From assembly GCA_963816925.1 (NCBI GenBank), contig CAWFMY010000028.1, positions 1 to 64,000 on the forward strand: a DNA stretch of 64,000 bases. Direction: 5' to 3'. The stretch is from CAIWHR01 sp963816925. GTDB lineage: Bacteria > Pseudomonadota > Gammaproteobacteria > Burkholderiales > Casimicrobiaceae. Of this stretch, positions 7,999 to 17,660 are shown one piece after another. The translations under genes and the position numbers were made by a program. The notes beneath the pieces are model-generated. The model searched no databases and was not told the origin of the DNA. It saw only the letters and a list, made by a program, of their open reading frames with translations. How positions within the stretch are numbered: position 1 is the stretch's first letter; each line of letters begins with the position of its first letter.

Positions 7999-9848
7999 TC
8001 AGCGGCCGAGGCGGTCACCCAGACGCCGGCGTTCGGAGGCGAGCGCCGCCGGACCCTTGGCGCCCAGCTTCGCGAACAGCAGATCGTGTTGCGCGAGCTC
8101 GGTCGCCCAGAGCGTCTTGTCGGTGTGCATCACCTGCGCAAAGCGCTCCGGCGGGTATTCGAGTCCCGTCCAGTTGAGATCGCCGTAGGCCGGCTCGAGC
8201 CCGAGCGCTGACTCGACCGCGTGGCCGCGCCCGCGGCAGCGCTCGACGATCCACTGCAGCACCCGCATGTTCTGGCCGAATCCCGGCCACGCGAACTTGC
8301 CGTTCTCGTCGGTGCGAAACCAGTTGACGTTGAAGATCCGCGGCGGCTTCGCGACCGACGCGCCGATCGCAAGCCAGTGCGCGAAATAATCGCCGACGTG
8401 ATAGCCGCAGAAGGGCAGCATCGCGAAGGGATCCCGACGCACCTCCCCTACCTTGCCCGCGGCGGCCGCGGTGGTCTCCGAGCCCATCGTCGCCGCCTTG
8501 TAGACGCCTTCCTGCCAGGACGACGCCTCCACCACGAGCGGCATGGTGTCGGAGCGCCGCGCGCCGAAGATGAACGCGCCGATCGGCACGCCGTCCGGGT
8601 TGTCCCAGTCGGGGTCGAGCGACGGGCATTGGCTCGCCGCGACCGTGAACCGCGAATTCGGGTGCGCGGCTTTCCGGCCGCTTTTGCCATCCTCCGGCGT
8701 CCAGTCGTTGCCCTGCCAGTCGACGAGGTGCGCGGGCGGCGTCTTGGTCATGCCTTCCCACCAGACGTCGCCGTCGTCGGTCAGCGCGACATTGGTGAAG
8801 ATCACGTTCGACTTCAGCATGTCCATCGCGTTCGGGTTCGACTCGCGCGAGGTTCCCGGCGCCACGCCGAAATAGCCGGCCTCCGGGTTGATTGCGTAGA
8901 ACCGCCCGTCCGCGTGCGGCTTGATCCACGCGATATCGTCGCCGATCGTCGTCACCTTCCAGCCGTCGAAGCCCTGCGGCGGGATCAGCATCGCGAAGTT
9001 GGTCTTGCCGCATGCGCTCGGAAACGCGGCCGCGACGTAGGTCTTCTCGCCCGCGGGCGAGGTGACGCCGAGGATCAGCATGTGCTCGGCGAGCCAGCCC
9101 TGGTCGCGTCCCATCACCGACGCGATCCGCAGCGCGAAGCATTTCTTGCCGAGGAGCGCGTTGCCGCCGTAGCCGGATCCGTAGCTCCAGATCTCGCGCG
9201 ACTCGGGAAAGTGGACGATGTACTTGGTCGCGGGATTGCACGGCCACGGCGCGTCGCGTTGCCCGGCGCCAGCGGCGCGCCCACCGAATGCACGCAGGGG
9301 ACGAACGGGCCGTCGTTGCCGAGCACCGAAAACACTTCGCGGCCCATGCGCGTCATGAGGCGCATGTTGACGACGACGTACGCGCTGTCGGTGATCTCGA
9401 TCCCGATGTGCGAAATCGAACTGCCGATCGGCCCCATCGAGAACGGCACGACGTACATCGTGCGCCCGCGCATGCAGCCGTCGAAGAGGCCGTCGAGCGT
9501 CTTGCGCATCGCGCCCGGCGCAATCCAGTTGTTGGTCGGGCCGGCGTCCTCTTCGCGCTCGCTGCAGATGAAGGTGCGGTCCTCCACCCGCGCGACGTCG
9601 GAGGGGTCCGACAGCGCGAGAAAGCTGTTCGGCCGAAGCGCGGGATTCAACCGCCGCAGCGTTCCCGATTCGACCATCCCGGCGCAGAGCCGGTCGTATT
9701 CCTCGGCGCTCCCATCGCACCAGACTACGCGCGAGGGCTTGGTCAACGCCGCGATTTCCTCGACCCATGCGAGGAGGCGCAGGTGGCGGACATAAGGAGG
9801 CGCCGCGACCGCTGCGGCGAGGGTGGGAATCGAGTCGGAATGGTTCAT
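7999..9848 (-). CDS. pckG: Phosphoenolpyruvate carboxykinase (GTP), frameshifted in this sequence
   Basis: Reads as a GTP-dependent PEPCK of about 616 residues once one base is restored near 9259-9264. The N-terminal part (from the ATG at 9848, MNHSDSIPTL) carries VVWCDGSAEEYDRL and MYVVPFSMGPIGS; the remainder carries GSGYGGNALLGKKC, the P-loop ACGKTN and FAWPGFGQNMRVL. The frame breaks between CVHSVGAPLAPG and RDAPWPCNP, where the family reads PGQ-x-D-x-PWPCNP, so a missing C in GGGC(C)AACG explains it. The enzyme converts oxaloacetate to PEP in gluconeogenesis. Both sides are perfectly conserved, so a sequence error is more likely than a pseudogene. A terminator follows. Confidence 0.92.
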
Positions 9849-9964
9849 GCGGGATGGGCAGTTCGGAAAGAACGCGCGCCACACAACGACGCCGCTGCGT
9901 GTGAACCGATAATTTTACACCGCGGCGGCCCTCCGCCGTAACCCGCGCAGGCGGTCGGGTGGCC

Positions 9965-10768
9965 TTACCGGTTTCCGCGCGTCGCCACCATGAACACGCG
10001 GCGGAACGGATACAGCACGCGCCCGTCCGGCAGCGCCGGGTAGGCCTGCGCGACCCGCTCCGTGCAGTCGCGGATGAACGCGCGCTGCGCATCCGCCCCC
10101 AGCACCGCCAGAAACGGCGTCAACGCGGTGCCTTTGATCCACGCGATGACGGGGTGCTCGCCGTCGCTCGCGCGCGGCAACACGTGCAGGTACTCGGTCG
10201 TCCACGCGTCGACGGTGTGCGCATGGGGCGACAGCCATTCGAAATACCGGACGGCCGGCGCCACGGGAACCGGGCGCAGCAGCGCGCCGAGCTGCGCGTT
10301 CCAGCGCGGACCGCCCGCAACGTCCTGCAGGACGACATGGGACGGCGCGAGGAAATTCGACGGCATCTGCACGGCGAGCGCGCCGCCGGGCGCAACGGCG
10401 CCCATGAGCCGCGGAAACAGCGTCGCGTGGTCGTCGAGCCAGTGCAGCGCCGCGTTGCTGTAGACGAGGTCGAGGCTCGAAGGCGTTGCCGTGGCGGCCC
10501 AGGCGGCGAGGTCGGCCGACTGAAAGGAGACGTTGCCCGCATCCGCGGCCGCCTCCCGCGCCGTGGCGAGCATTGCGTCCGAATTGTCGATGCCGACGAT
10601 GCGCGCGCCCGGCCAGCGCTCCGCGAGAATCCGCGTCACGTTGCCGGCGCCGCAGCCGAGATCGACGGCCGATGCGGGCGCGGCAAGCGGGATGCGCGCG
10701 AGCAGATCGAGCGCCGGCCGCAGGCGCTCGCTCGCGTACTTGAGATATTGCCCAGGCTCCCAGGTCAT
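9965..10768 (-). CDS. tam: Trans-aconitate 2-methyltransferase
   Basis: 267 residues with the class I methyltransferase motif VDLGCGAGNVTRIL, motif II IDNSDAML, and the Tam-type MTWEPGQYLKYASERLRPALDLL start and YFEWLSP region. It transfers a methyl group from S-adenosylmethionine to trans-aconitate, a by-product that inhibits aconitase. The start ATG overlaps the stop of the upstream permease by four bases (ATGA), so it is translated with abrB and mnmE. Confidence 0.88.
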   Translation of the reverse strand: MTWEPGQYLKYASERLRPALDLLARIPLAAPASAVDLGCGAGNVTRILAERWPGARIVGIDNSDAMLATAREAAADAGNVSFQSADLAAWAATATPSSLDLVYSNAALHWLDDHATLFPRLMGAVAPGGALAVQMPSNFLAPSHVVLQDVAGGPRWNAQLGALLRPVPVAPAVRYFEWLSPHAHTVDAWTTEYLHVLPRASDGEHPVIAWIKGTALTPFLAVLGADAQRAFIRDCTERVAQAYPALPDGRVLYPFRRVFMVATRGNR

Positions 10769-11847
10769 TCCAGGTCTCCCTGTTTGTACACTTCGTTTCG
10801 CGCCCGCCGCCATGCCGATGCCCGCTCGAACAGCGGCACCGTCAGCAGCAGCAGCACGACCACGCGCGTCACGTGAAACGCCGTCACCAGCGGCACGCCG
10901 AGCTGCAGCACCTTCGCCGTGATGCACATTTCCGCGATGCCGCCGGGCGCCATGCCGAGCACGATCGTCGCGGGATGCAGCCCGGTCATCATCGCGAGCA
11001 GGATAGCCGCCCCCGCCGACACCGCGATCGCCACGAGTATCGTCGCCGCAACCGCGGCAATGAACTTGTGCGCGCCGGCCAGGAAGTCCGGCTCGAAGCG
11101 CGCGCCGAGCGCGCACCCCAGCAGGCATTGTCCCGCGTTCGACGCGAGCGCCGGCGTGGCCGACAGGTCGATGTGCATTGCCGTGAGCGGAATCGCCACG
11201 GCGAGCGATCCCAGCACGAAGGCGTTCGGCGCGCGCAGGCGCTGCGCGATCACGCTGCCGCCGAAGGTCGCCGCCATCAGCATCGCGTAGCCGCCCGCGT
11301 CGAACGTGGTCGCGCCGGGCACATAGACGTCCGCGCCGTGCAGGCCGAGCGCCGCGTACGCGAACGGGATCGTCAGCACCACGATGAGAATGCGCAGGCT
11401 CTGCGCGGCGGCGACGCGGTCCACGCGCGCGCCGAAGCGCTCGCCCAGCACCGACATCTCGGCCGCGCCGCCCGGTACGCAGGCGAAGATGCCGGTCGTG
11501 CGATCGATCCCGGCGAGGCGCGCGAGCAACACGCCGCCGCCGTAGCCGAGGCCGATGGCGAAGACGGCGCCCACCGCAAGGAGCCACCACCAGCCCGCGA
11601 CCTCGCGGACCACCAGCGGCGTGAAATAGAGCCCGAGCGAAGTCCCGATGATCCATTGGCCGACTTGCCGACCGCCCGGCGGCGAGCCGATGCGCACGCC
11701 GGCCACGCGCAGGAACGCGATGGTCACGAGCGGCCCCAGCATCCACGGGATCGGCGTGTGGAGACGGCTGCAGACCCAGCCGGCGACGGCGCCAAGCGCG
11801 AGCCCCGCGCCGCCGCGCTTCCATTGCGTGTAAGGGGAGACGGTCAC
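10765..11847 (-). CDS. AbrB-family membrane transporter/permease
   Basis: 360 residues, almost entirely hydrophobic, with about ten predicted membrane helices. Two halves resemble each other: PGGAAEMSVLGERFG in the first and PGGIAEMCITAKVLQLG in the second, the duplicated motif of the AbrB membrane family (PF05145). Family members are named after an E. coli protein reported to affect aidB expression; the substrate is unknown. I chose the GTG at 11847 because it overlaps the mnmE stop by four bases (GTGA). Confidence 0.85.
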   Translation of the reverse strand: MTVSPYTQWKRGGAGLALGAVAGWVCSRLHTPIPWMLGPLVTIAFLRVAGVRIGSPPGGRQVGQWIIGTSLGLYFTPLVVREVAGWWWLLAVGAVFAIGLGYGGGVLLARLAGIDRTTGIFACVPGGAAEMSVLGERFGARVDRVAAAQSLRILIVVLTIPFAYAALGLHGADVYVPGATTFDAGGYAMLMAATFGGSVIAQRLRAPNAFVLGSLAVAIPLTAMHIDLSATPALASNAGQCLLGCALGARFEPDFLAGAHKFIAAVAATILVAIAVSAGAAILLAMMTGLHPATIVLGMAPGGIAEMCITAKVLQLGVPLVTAFHVTRVVVLLLLTVPLFERASAWRRARNEVYKQGDLE

Positions 11848-13217
11848 TTGCCGATACAGAACCGCGAAAAGATCGCGCCGAGGAGATCGTCCGCGGTGAA
11901 TTCGCCGGTGATCGCGGCGAGCGCGACTTGCGCGCCGCGCAGTTCCTCGGCGAAGAGCTCCAGCGCGGCCGGCGCGGCGTTGAGGTGATGCGCGGCCGCG
12001 GCGAGATGCGTGTCCGCGTCGCGCAGCGCGGCCAGATGCCGCTCCCGCGCGAGGAACGCGCCCTCCATGTCCTCGTGCGCGCCCGCCTGCGCGAGGATTT
12101 CGTGGCGCAGCAGGTCGAGGCCGGCGCCGGTCTTCGCCGACAGCAGCACGTGGCGACGCAGGACGCCGTCGTCGTCTTGCAGCTCGACCTTCGGCGCCAC
12201 GCCCGCGAGGTCGATCTTGTTGTGGACGACGATGCGCGGCAGCGTCGCCGGCATTGCCGCGAGAACCGATGCATCCGCGGCGCCCGGCGGCGACGCCGTC
12301 CTCGCATCGACGAGCACCAGCACGAGATCCGCCGTGCCGACGGCCGCCCAGGTGCGCTCGATGCCGAGCGTTTCGATCGGGTCGTCGGTGGGCCGCAGCC
12401 CTGCGGTGTCGATCACGGTCAGCGGAATGCCGTGGATTTCGATCTCGCGCATCACGGTGTCGCGCGTGGTGCCGGCGATCGGCGTGACGATCGCGACCTC
12501 GTCGCCCGCGAGCTGGTTGAGGAGGCTCGACTTGCCGACGTTGGGTGCCCCGACGAGCACGACGGCGAGGCCCTCGCGCAGCAGCGCCCCCTGCCGCGCG
12601 CGCGCCGTGACCTGCGCGAGCTGCGCCCGTATCGTCGCGAGCTTGCCCTGGGCGTCGGCCGCACGCAGGAAATCGATGTCCTCCTCGGGAAAATCGAGCG
12701 TGGCTTCGGTGAACATCCGCAACTCGATCAACGCATCGGTCAGCGCGCGGACTTCGCGCGAGAAAACGCCGGAGAGACTGCGGGCGGCCGCGCGGGCGGC
12801 GGTCGCGGTTGCCGCGTCGATGAGATCCGCCACGCCCTCGGCCTGCGCGAGGTCGAGCTTGCCGTTCAGGAACGCGCGCTTCGTGAACTCGCCCGCTTCC
12901 GCGAGCCGCGCGCCGAGCGCAATGCACCGCGCAAGCACGAGGCGCAGCACCGCGGGGCCGCCGTGCCCTTGCAGCTCGAGCACGGACTCGCCGGTGTACG
13001 AATGCGGCGCGGGATAGTGGACCGCCACGCCCTGGTCGAGCGGCTCGTCGTGCTCGCCGCGAAACACCGCAATCGTCGCGTGGCGCGGTTCGAGCGCGCG
13101 CCTGACGATGCCGGCGATCACGGCGGGAACCGCGGGGCCCGAGACGCGGACGATGCCGATGCCGCCGCGCCCCGGCGGCGTCGCGATGGCGGCGATCGTG
13201 TCGGCAGGCGAGGCCAT
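11844..13217 (-). CDS. mnmE: tRNA modification GTPase MnmE (TrmE)
   Basis: 457 residues. The N-terminal formyl-tetrahydrofolate-binding domain (TIAAIATPPGRGGIGIVRVSG) is followed by a helical domain carrying a Ras-like G domain: G1 GAPNVGKSS, G3 DTAGLR and G4 HNKIDL. It ends in the signature FCIGK, whose cysteine is conserved. It partners with MnmG in U34 modification. It follows yidC with a 29-base gap in the conserved rpmH-rnpA-yidD-yidC-mnmE order. Confidence 0.98.
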   Translation of the reverse strand: MASPADTIAAIATPPGRGGIGIVRVSGPAVPAVIAGIVRRALEPRHATIAVFRGEHDEPLDQGVAVHYPAPHSYTGESVLELQGHGGPAVLRLVLARCIALGARLAEAGEFTKRAFLNGKLDLAQAEGVADLIDAATATAARAAARSLSGVFSREVRALTDALIELRMFTEATLDFPEEDIDFLRAADAQGKLATIRAQLAQVTARARQGALLREGLAVVLVGAPNVGKSSLLNQLAGDEVAIVTPIAGTTRDTVMREIEIHGIPLTVIDTAGLRPTDDPIETLGIERTWAAVGTADLVLVLVDARTASPPGAADASVLAAMPATLPRIVVHNKIDLAGVAPKVELQDDDGVLRRHVLLSAKTGAGLDLLRHEILAQAGAHEDMEGAFLARERHLAALRDADTHLAAAAHHLNAAPAALELFAEELRGAQVALAAITGEFTADDLLGAIFSRFCIGK

Positions 13218-13246
13218 GCCGCGAGATTACCGCACTCTGCTGGAAA

Positions 13247-14951
13247 TCAGCGCCGCTTCGCGGCGGCGGCCGCGGCTTCCTTCTCGAGCAGGCGGTTCAT
13301 GTGCCACTGCTGGAAGATCTGGATGCAGTTGTTGACGAGCCAGTAGAGCACGAGTCCCGAGGGGAAGAAGATGAACATCACCGAAAACGCGATCGGCATG
13401 ATCTGCATCACCTTCGCCTGCACCGGATCGGAGATCGGCGTCGGCGACAGCTTCACCTGCAGGTACGCGGTGATCGCGTAGACGACCGGCAGCACGAAGT
13501 ACGGGTCCGGCGCCGACAGGTCGTGAATCCAGAGAATCCACGGCGCGTGGCGAAGCTCGACCGCCGACAGGAGCACCCAATAGAGCGCGATGAAGACCGG
13601 GATCTGCACCAGGATCGGAAGGCAACCGCCGAGCGGGTTGATCTTCTCCTGCTTGTACATCTCCATCATCTTGACCTGCAGCTGCTGCTTGTCGTCGGCG
13701 TACTGCGCCTGCAGCGCTTTGAGCTTGGGCGCGATCACCTTCATCTTCGCCATCGAGCGGGCGCTCGCGTGGTTCAGCGGATAGAACACGCTCTTGATGA
13801 TGATCGTCATCGCGATGATCGCCCAGCCCCAGTTGCCGATGATTCCGTACAGCCACTTGAGCAGCCAGAAGAGCGGCGCGGCGATCACCGTGAAGATGCC
13901 GTAGTCGACAACGCGGTCGAGCCCGGTCGCGAGCTTCGCGAGCGCGTCCTGGTCCTGCGGCCCGACGTAGAGCGGCACGTCGACCCGGCCGGTCGCGCCC
14001 GGCGCGATGGTCCCCGTCGGCACGACGACGCCCGCCGCATAGAGACCGTTGTCGAGCTTCTTCGCGTAGAACTCGCGCGGCGTCTTCTTTTCGTCGCTCG
14101 GCAGCCACGCGCTGACGAAATAGTGCTCGACCATGCCGACCCAGCCGTTGTCGGCCTTCGGCGTGTACGGCAGCTTGCGCGTGGGATCGGCCGCGATCTT
14201 GTCGAGCTCGCCGAACTCGACCTTCTTGAACTTGTCGGCCTCGTTGTAGATCACCGGCCCGACGTAGGCCGCCGGCGCCATCGAGTTGTGCGTGCCCTGG
14301 GTCTTGGTGTCGCGCACGAGCTGGAAGTACGCGTACGGCGAAATCGGCGCCGCGCCGGCGTTGGTGATGTCGTAGGCGACGTCGATCACGTAGGTGCCGC
14401 GATGAAACGTCAGGATCTGGTCGACCTTGTCGCCGTTGGCCGCGGTCGCGCGGAGCGTCAGTTGCAGCGTATCGGCGCCCGGCGCGAGCTCGCGCGGTCC
14501 GGGCAGCACTTCGTAGACGGTCTTGTGGTTCGGCATGCCTTCGCCGAGCAGGCCCGATTGCGCCACCAGCGTGCGTTCCGGCGTGCGCTCGAGTCCAAGG
14601 TACGGCTTCGTTTCGTCGGTCGGGTCGCGATGCGCGAGCAGCGCCACCTGCGAAATGACGCCGCCTGCCGTATCGATCTCCGCGCGATAGAGGTCGGTCG
14701 CGATCGTGACGATCTGCCCCGCCGGCGCCGTCACGCCTGCGGGCGGGCGCCGCGGGCGTGCCGGGGACGGCGGGAGGCGTGCCCGACGGCGCGGCCGGAA
14801 TGTCGTTCGGCGCGCGTGGCGCGGTGCCCGGCTGTGCCTTTGCGGCCACGGTGGGCGGCACCGGAGGGCGTTGCTCCTTCTGCCACGCCTCCCACAGGAA
14901 AAGCGCCGACATCGAGAAAACGACGAACAAGATCAGGCGTTGCGTATCCAT
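13247..14951 (-). CDS. yidC: Membrane protein insertase YidC, frameshifted in this sequence
   Basis: About 567 residues after removing one base near 14741-14747. From the ATG at 14951 the N-terminal anchor (MDTQRLILFVVFSMSALFLWEAW) leads into a proline/alanine linker; the large periplasmic domain and the five-helix insertase core (WLLKWLYGIIGNWGWAI, INPLGGCLPILVQIPVFIALYW) are in another frame. An extra C in GCCCGCCCG accounts for the break, since the corrected linker reads through to TAPAGQIVTIATDLYRAEIDT. YidC is essential for inner-membrane protein insertion, so this is almost certainly a sequence error. It ends in a basic tail, as in other Gram-negative members. Confidence 0.95.
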
Positions 14952-14970
14952 TGAGACCCAGACGACGGCG

Positions 14971-15222
14971 TTATCCCCGCGGGGCGGGGTGAGAATGGGG
15001 AGACGACGTGGCTTTCGGCACCGGGTCGTAACCGCCGGGATGATACGGATGGCAGCGCAGCACGCGCCGAAGCGCCAGCCACGAGCCTTTGAGGGCGCCG
15101 TGGGTCGACACCGCCTCGTGCGCGTAATCCGAGCAGGTCGGCGCAAACCGGCAGTTCGATCCGAGGAACGGCCGGAACAGGTATTGGTAGCCGCGGATCA
15201 ACGCGAGCAGCACCGGCCTCAC
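14971..15222 (-). CDS. yidD: Membrane protein insertion efficiency factor YidD
   Basis: 83 residues from the GTG at 15222, which overlaps the rnpA stop (GTGA). The family signature is complete: LIRGYQYLFRPFLGSNCRFAPTC with SDYAHEAVSTHGALKGSWLALRRVLRCHP-H-GGYDPVP. YidD is a small membrane-associated helper of YidC. It sits between rnpA and yidC as in most proteobacteria. Confidence 0.95.
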   Translation of the reverse strand: MRPVLLALIRGYQYLFRPFLGSNCRFAPTCSDYAHEAVSTHGALKGSWLALRRVLRCHPYHPGGYDPVPKATSSPHSHPAPRG

Positions 15223-15587
15223 CGCGCGGGACTCCGGGCGACAAGCGCCGCGAGAAGCCGCGCCGCATCTGCCGCGACGCAGCGGAATTCGGCGCGCGGA
15301 CAACTGCGCTTCAGGCGAAGGATCACGTCGTAGTCGAGGACCGCCGGCCGTGCCGCCCGCTGCGCCGCGCGCAGCATCCGGCGCACGCGATTGCGGTCGA
15401 CGGCGAGCGGCAACGCTTTCTTGGGCACCACGAGACCGAGACGGCCCGGCGGCTTCGCGGCGGGCGCGGCGACCAGTTGCACGTAATCGCCTTCGCGCCG
15501 GCGCCCCGCCTTGAACAGCCCGTCGAACGCGCCGGTTCCGGTCAACCGGAAGGGGCGCAGGCCGCGCAGCGACGGTTGCGGGATCAG
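15219..15587 (-). CDS. rnpA: Ribonuclease P protein component
   Basis: Basic protein with the RNase P protein core (GRLGLVVPKKALPLAVDRNRVRRMLR). It binds RNase P RNA and helps process tRNA 5-prime ends. The start is a problem. The frame has no ATG or GTG in the right place. A TTG at 15545 would cut into the conserved R-L-x5-F motif. A CTG at 15587 overlaps the rpmH stop as CTGA, mirroring the GTGA and ATGA overlaps elsewhere in the window, and restores the usual N-terminus (LRGLRPFRLTGTGAFDGLF). I give the CTG start (122 residues); the TTG start would give 108. Confidence 0.85.
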   Translation of the reverse strand: MIPQPSLRGLRPFRLTGTGAFDGLFKAGRRREGDYVQLVAAPAAKPPGRLGLVVPKKALPLAVDRNRVRRMLRAAQRAARPAVLDYDVILRLKRSCPRAEFRCVAADAARLLAALVARSPAR

Positions 15588-15718
15588 GGCGTCAGGCGGA
15601 CGCGGCCCTTGGCGCGCCGCGCCGAGAGCACCTTGCGGCCGCCGATGGACTTCATGCGGGCGCGAAAGCCGTGCGTCCGCTTGCGCTTGACGACCGAGGG
15701 TTGGTAAGTGCGTTTCAT
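15584..15718 (-). CDS. rpmH: 50S ribosomal protein L34
   Basis: 44 residues, starting MKRTYQPSVVKRKRTHGF and ending RRAKGRVRLTP. This is the full, highly basic L34 sequence. It is the first gene of the rpmH-rnpA-yidD-yidC-mnmE block and faces away from dnaA. The stop overlaps the proposed rnpA start by four bases. Confidence 0.98.
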   Translation of the reverse strand: MKRTYQPSVVKRKRTHGFRARMKSIGGRKVLSARRAKGRVRLTP

Positions 15719-15750
15719 GTCGGAATGCCTTGGGGTGAAAAAGCCTTATA

Positions 15751-15779
15751 TTTAAACGCGTTATGGGGTCCGTTGTCAA
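15751..15779 (-). promoter_or_regulatory. rpmH promoter
   Basis: On the minus strand a consensus TTGACA (15779-15774) is followed after 17 bases by TTTAAA (15756-15751), about 33 bases upstream of the rpmH ATG. The AT-rich stretch around 15741-15756 is unusual for this GC-rich window and could also serve as a melting region for the origin. Confidence 0.65.
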
Positions 15780-15834
15780 TGTGCCCGGCGGCTTGATTGC
15801 GGCCTCACCCACGCCGGCGGTCGACCATCGAGCC

Positions 15835-15843
15835 TGTGGATAA
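15835..15843 (-). promoter_or_regulatory. Consensus DnaA box in the rpmH-dnaA gap
   Basis: TGTGGATAA, the exact complement of TTATCCACA, lies 93 bases upstream of the dnaA ATG. It may be part of oriC or an autoregulatory site for dnaA. The rest of 15719-15935 shows no second perfect box. Confidence 0.75.
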
Positions 15844-15935
15844 GTCGCTCCCGACGCGGTAGAATCGCTACCCCCGCCGACGCTCATGCACCGGCGCCTG
15901 GTCGTTGCTTGAGGTACCCCCGAAACGTCGGTCGC

Positions 15936-17328
15936 ATGAGCCCGGTTCCCCTTTTCTGGCAGCGCTGCCTTGCCGCGTTTCCGCGAGGAGCTCACCCCGC
16001 AGCAGTTCAATACCTGGATCCGTCCGCTTGCCATCGAGGGCGGCGACGGCGGGTACCGGCTGCTCGCCCCCAACCGCTTCGTCCTGCAATGGGTCAAGGA
16101 GCGCTTTGCCGACCGGATCGGCGAGCTCGCCGCCGCCGAAGGCGAGGCGATGCCGATCGCGCTCGTCGTGCGCGACGCGCCGACCGATGCGCGGGTGGCG
16201 CCATCGGCCCCGGTGGCACCGATGGAGTCGTCGCCGCCCGACCCGGCCGTCGCGCGGCGCACGCCGGCCGCGGCCCCCGTTTTCGCGCCCACGGCCATGC
16301 GCCGGAACGAACAGACGAGTCTCAACCCGGGCTTCACCTTTGCGTCGTTCGTTGCCGGCAAGGCGAACCAGCTGGCACGCGCCGCCGGCATGCAGGTGGC
16401 CGAGCATCCGACGTCCTACAACCCGCTCTTCGTCTACGGCGGCGTCGGGCTCGGCAAGACGCACCTCGTGCAGGCGATCGGCAACGACATCCTGCAGCGC
16501 AACCCCGGGGCGCGAATCCGCTACGCGCATGCCGAGACCTACGTGTCCGACGTCGTGCGCGCGTACCAGCACAAGGCGTTCGACGACTTCAAGCGCTACT
16601 ACCGCTCGCTCGACCTCCTGCTGATCGACGACATCCAGTTCTTCGGCGGCAAGAGCCGCACGCAGGAAGAATTCTTCTATCTCTTCAACACGCTGATCGA
16701 GGCGCACAAGCAGGTCGTCATCACCTGCGACACCTATCCCAAGGAGATCTCGGGACTCGAGGAGCGGCTCATCTCCCGCTTCGGCTGGGGCCTCACGGTC
16801 GCGCTGGAGCCTCCCGAGCTCGAGATGCGCGTCGCGATCCTGCTGTCGAAGGCTGCGGCGAGCGGATTGAAGATCGACGAGCAGGTCGCGTTCTTCATCG
16901 CCAAGCACATTCGCTCGAACGTGCGCGAACTCGAGGGGGCGTTGAAGCGCGTCGCCGCCTACTCGAGCTTCCACGGCCAGGACATCACGCTCGCCGTCGC
17001 CAAGGAAGCGTTGCGCGACCTCCTCGCCGTGCAGAACCGGCAGATCTCGATCGAGAACATCCAGAAAACGGTGGCCGACTACTACAAGATCCGCATCTCG
17101 GACATGCATTCGAAGAAGCGGACGCGTGCCGTCGCGCGGCCGCGGCAGGTCGCCATGGCGCTGGCGAAGGAGCTGACGCAACTTTCGCTGCCCGAAATCG
17201 GTAGCAACTTCGGGGGCCGCGACCATACGACCGTGCTCCACGCCTGCCGCCAGATCACGAAGCTGCGCGAATCCGCGCCGGAACTCAACCACGACGTCAA
17301 CTTCCTGCTCCAGGTGTTGAGGAATTAG
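15936..17328 (+). CDS. dnaA: Chromosomal replication initiator DnaA, frameshifted in this sequence
   Basis: About 463 residues after removing one T from the TTT at 15978-15980. The ATG at 15936 gives MSPVPLFWQRCLAAF, and the other frame continues REELTPQQFNTWIRPL, the normal domain I. Domain II is a short alanine/proline linker. Domain III has Walker A GGVGLGKTH and Walker B LLLIDDIQFF. Domain IV has the DnaA-box-binding signature GGRDHTTVLHA. DnaA opens the origin and loads the helicase, and it is essential, so the break is best read as a sequence error in a T run. It is followed by dnaN and gyrB. Confidence 0.97.
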
Positions 17329-17346
17329 CGCCGCGAGCGGCGCGCC

Positions 17347-17452
17347 GGGGCCCCGGCCGAAGGCAAGGGGGAGCGAGCAATCGCGAGTCGGCGCAGGAGG
17401 CCGACCCCACGGGCCCCACGAATCTCAATTACGGTGCGGAGGCCGAGGCGCG
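17347..17452 (+). repeat. Dispersed intergenic repeat, copy A
   Basis: Starts 18 bases after the dnaA stop. Four blocks are shared in the same order with copy B at 50940: GGGGCCCCG (17347), GAGCAATCGCGA (17375), GGCCGACCCC (17399) and GCGGAGGCCG (17436). The last three keep distances of 24 and 61 bases here against 24 and 60 in copy B. Not a known element that I recognise. Confidence 0.6.
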
Positions 17453-17552
17453 AGCGGCAATCTGGAACATGACGTCGACGACGCCGCGTTACGACCTATT
17501 TGGCGGGCGCAGGCCGATGTCCGATTCCATGCGCAAAACAGGCCGTTCAGGG

Positions 17553-17582
17553 CTGGAAAAACCGGGCTTTCCAGTCTATAAT
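17553..17582 (+). promoter_or_regulatory. Predicted dnaN promoter
   Basis: A perfect TATAAT (17577-17582) preceded by CTGGAA (17553-17558) with an 18-base spacer. It lies about 175 bases upstream of the dnaN ATG. The -35 box is weak. Confidence 0.45.
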
Positions 17583-17651
17583 CTGTTGATTACTCGGCGC
17601 GGGCCGAATCTTTCCGAAAAGCCCACAATCGGTCCACTGCGCCGCGGCCTG

Positions 17652-17660
17652 TTATCCACA
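17652..17660 (+). promoter_or_regulatory. Consensus DnaA box in the dnaA-dnaN gap
   Basis: TTATCCACA, an exact match, followed directly by an AT-rich stretch (17661-17682). It lies between the predicted dnaN promoter and dnaN. Confidence 0.75.
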
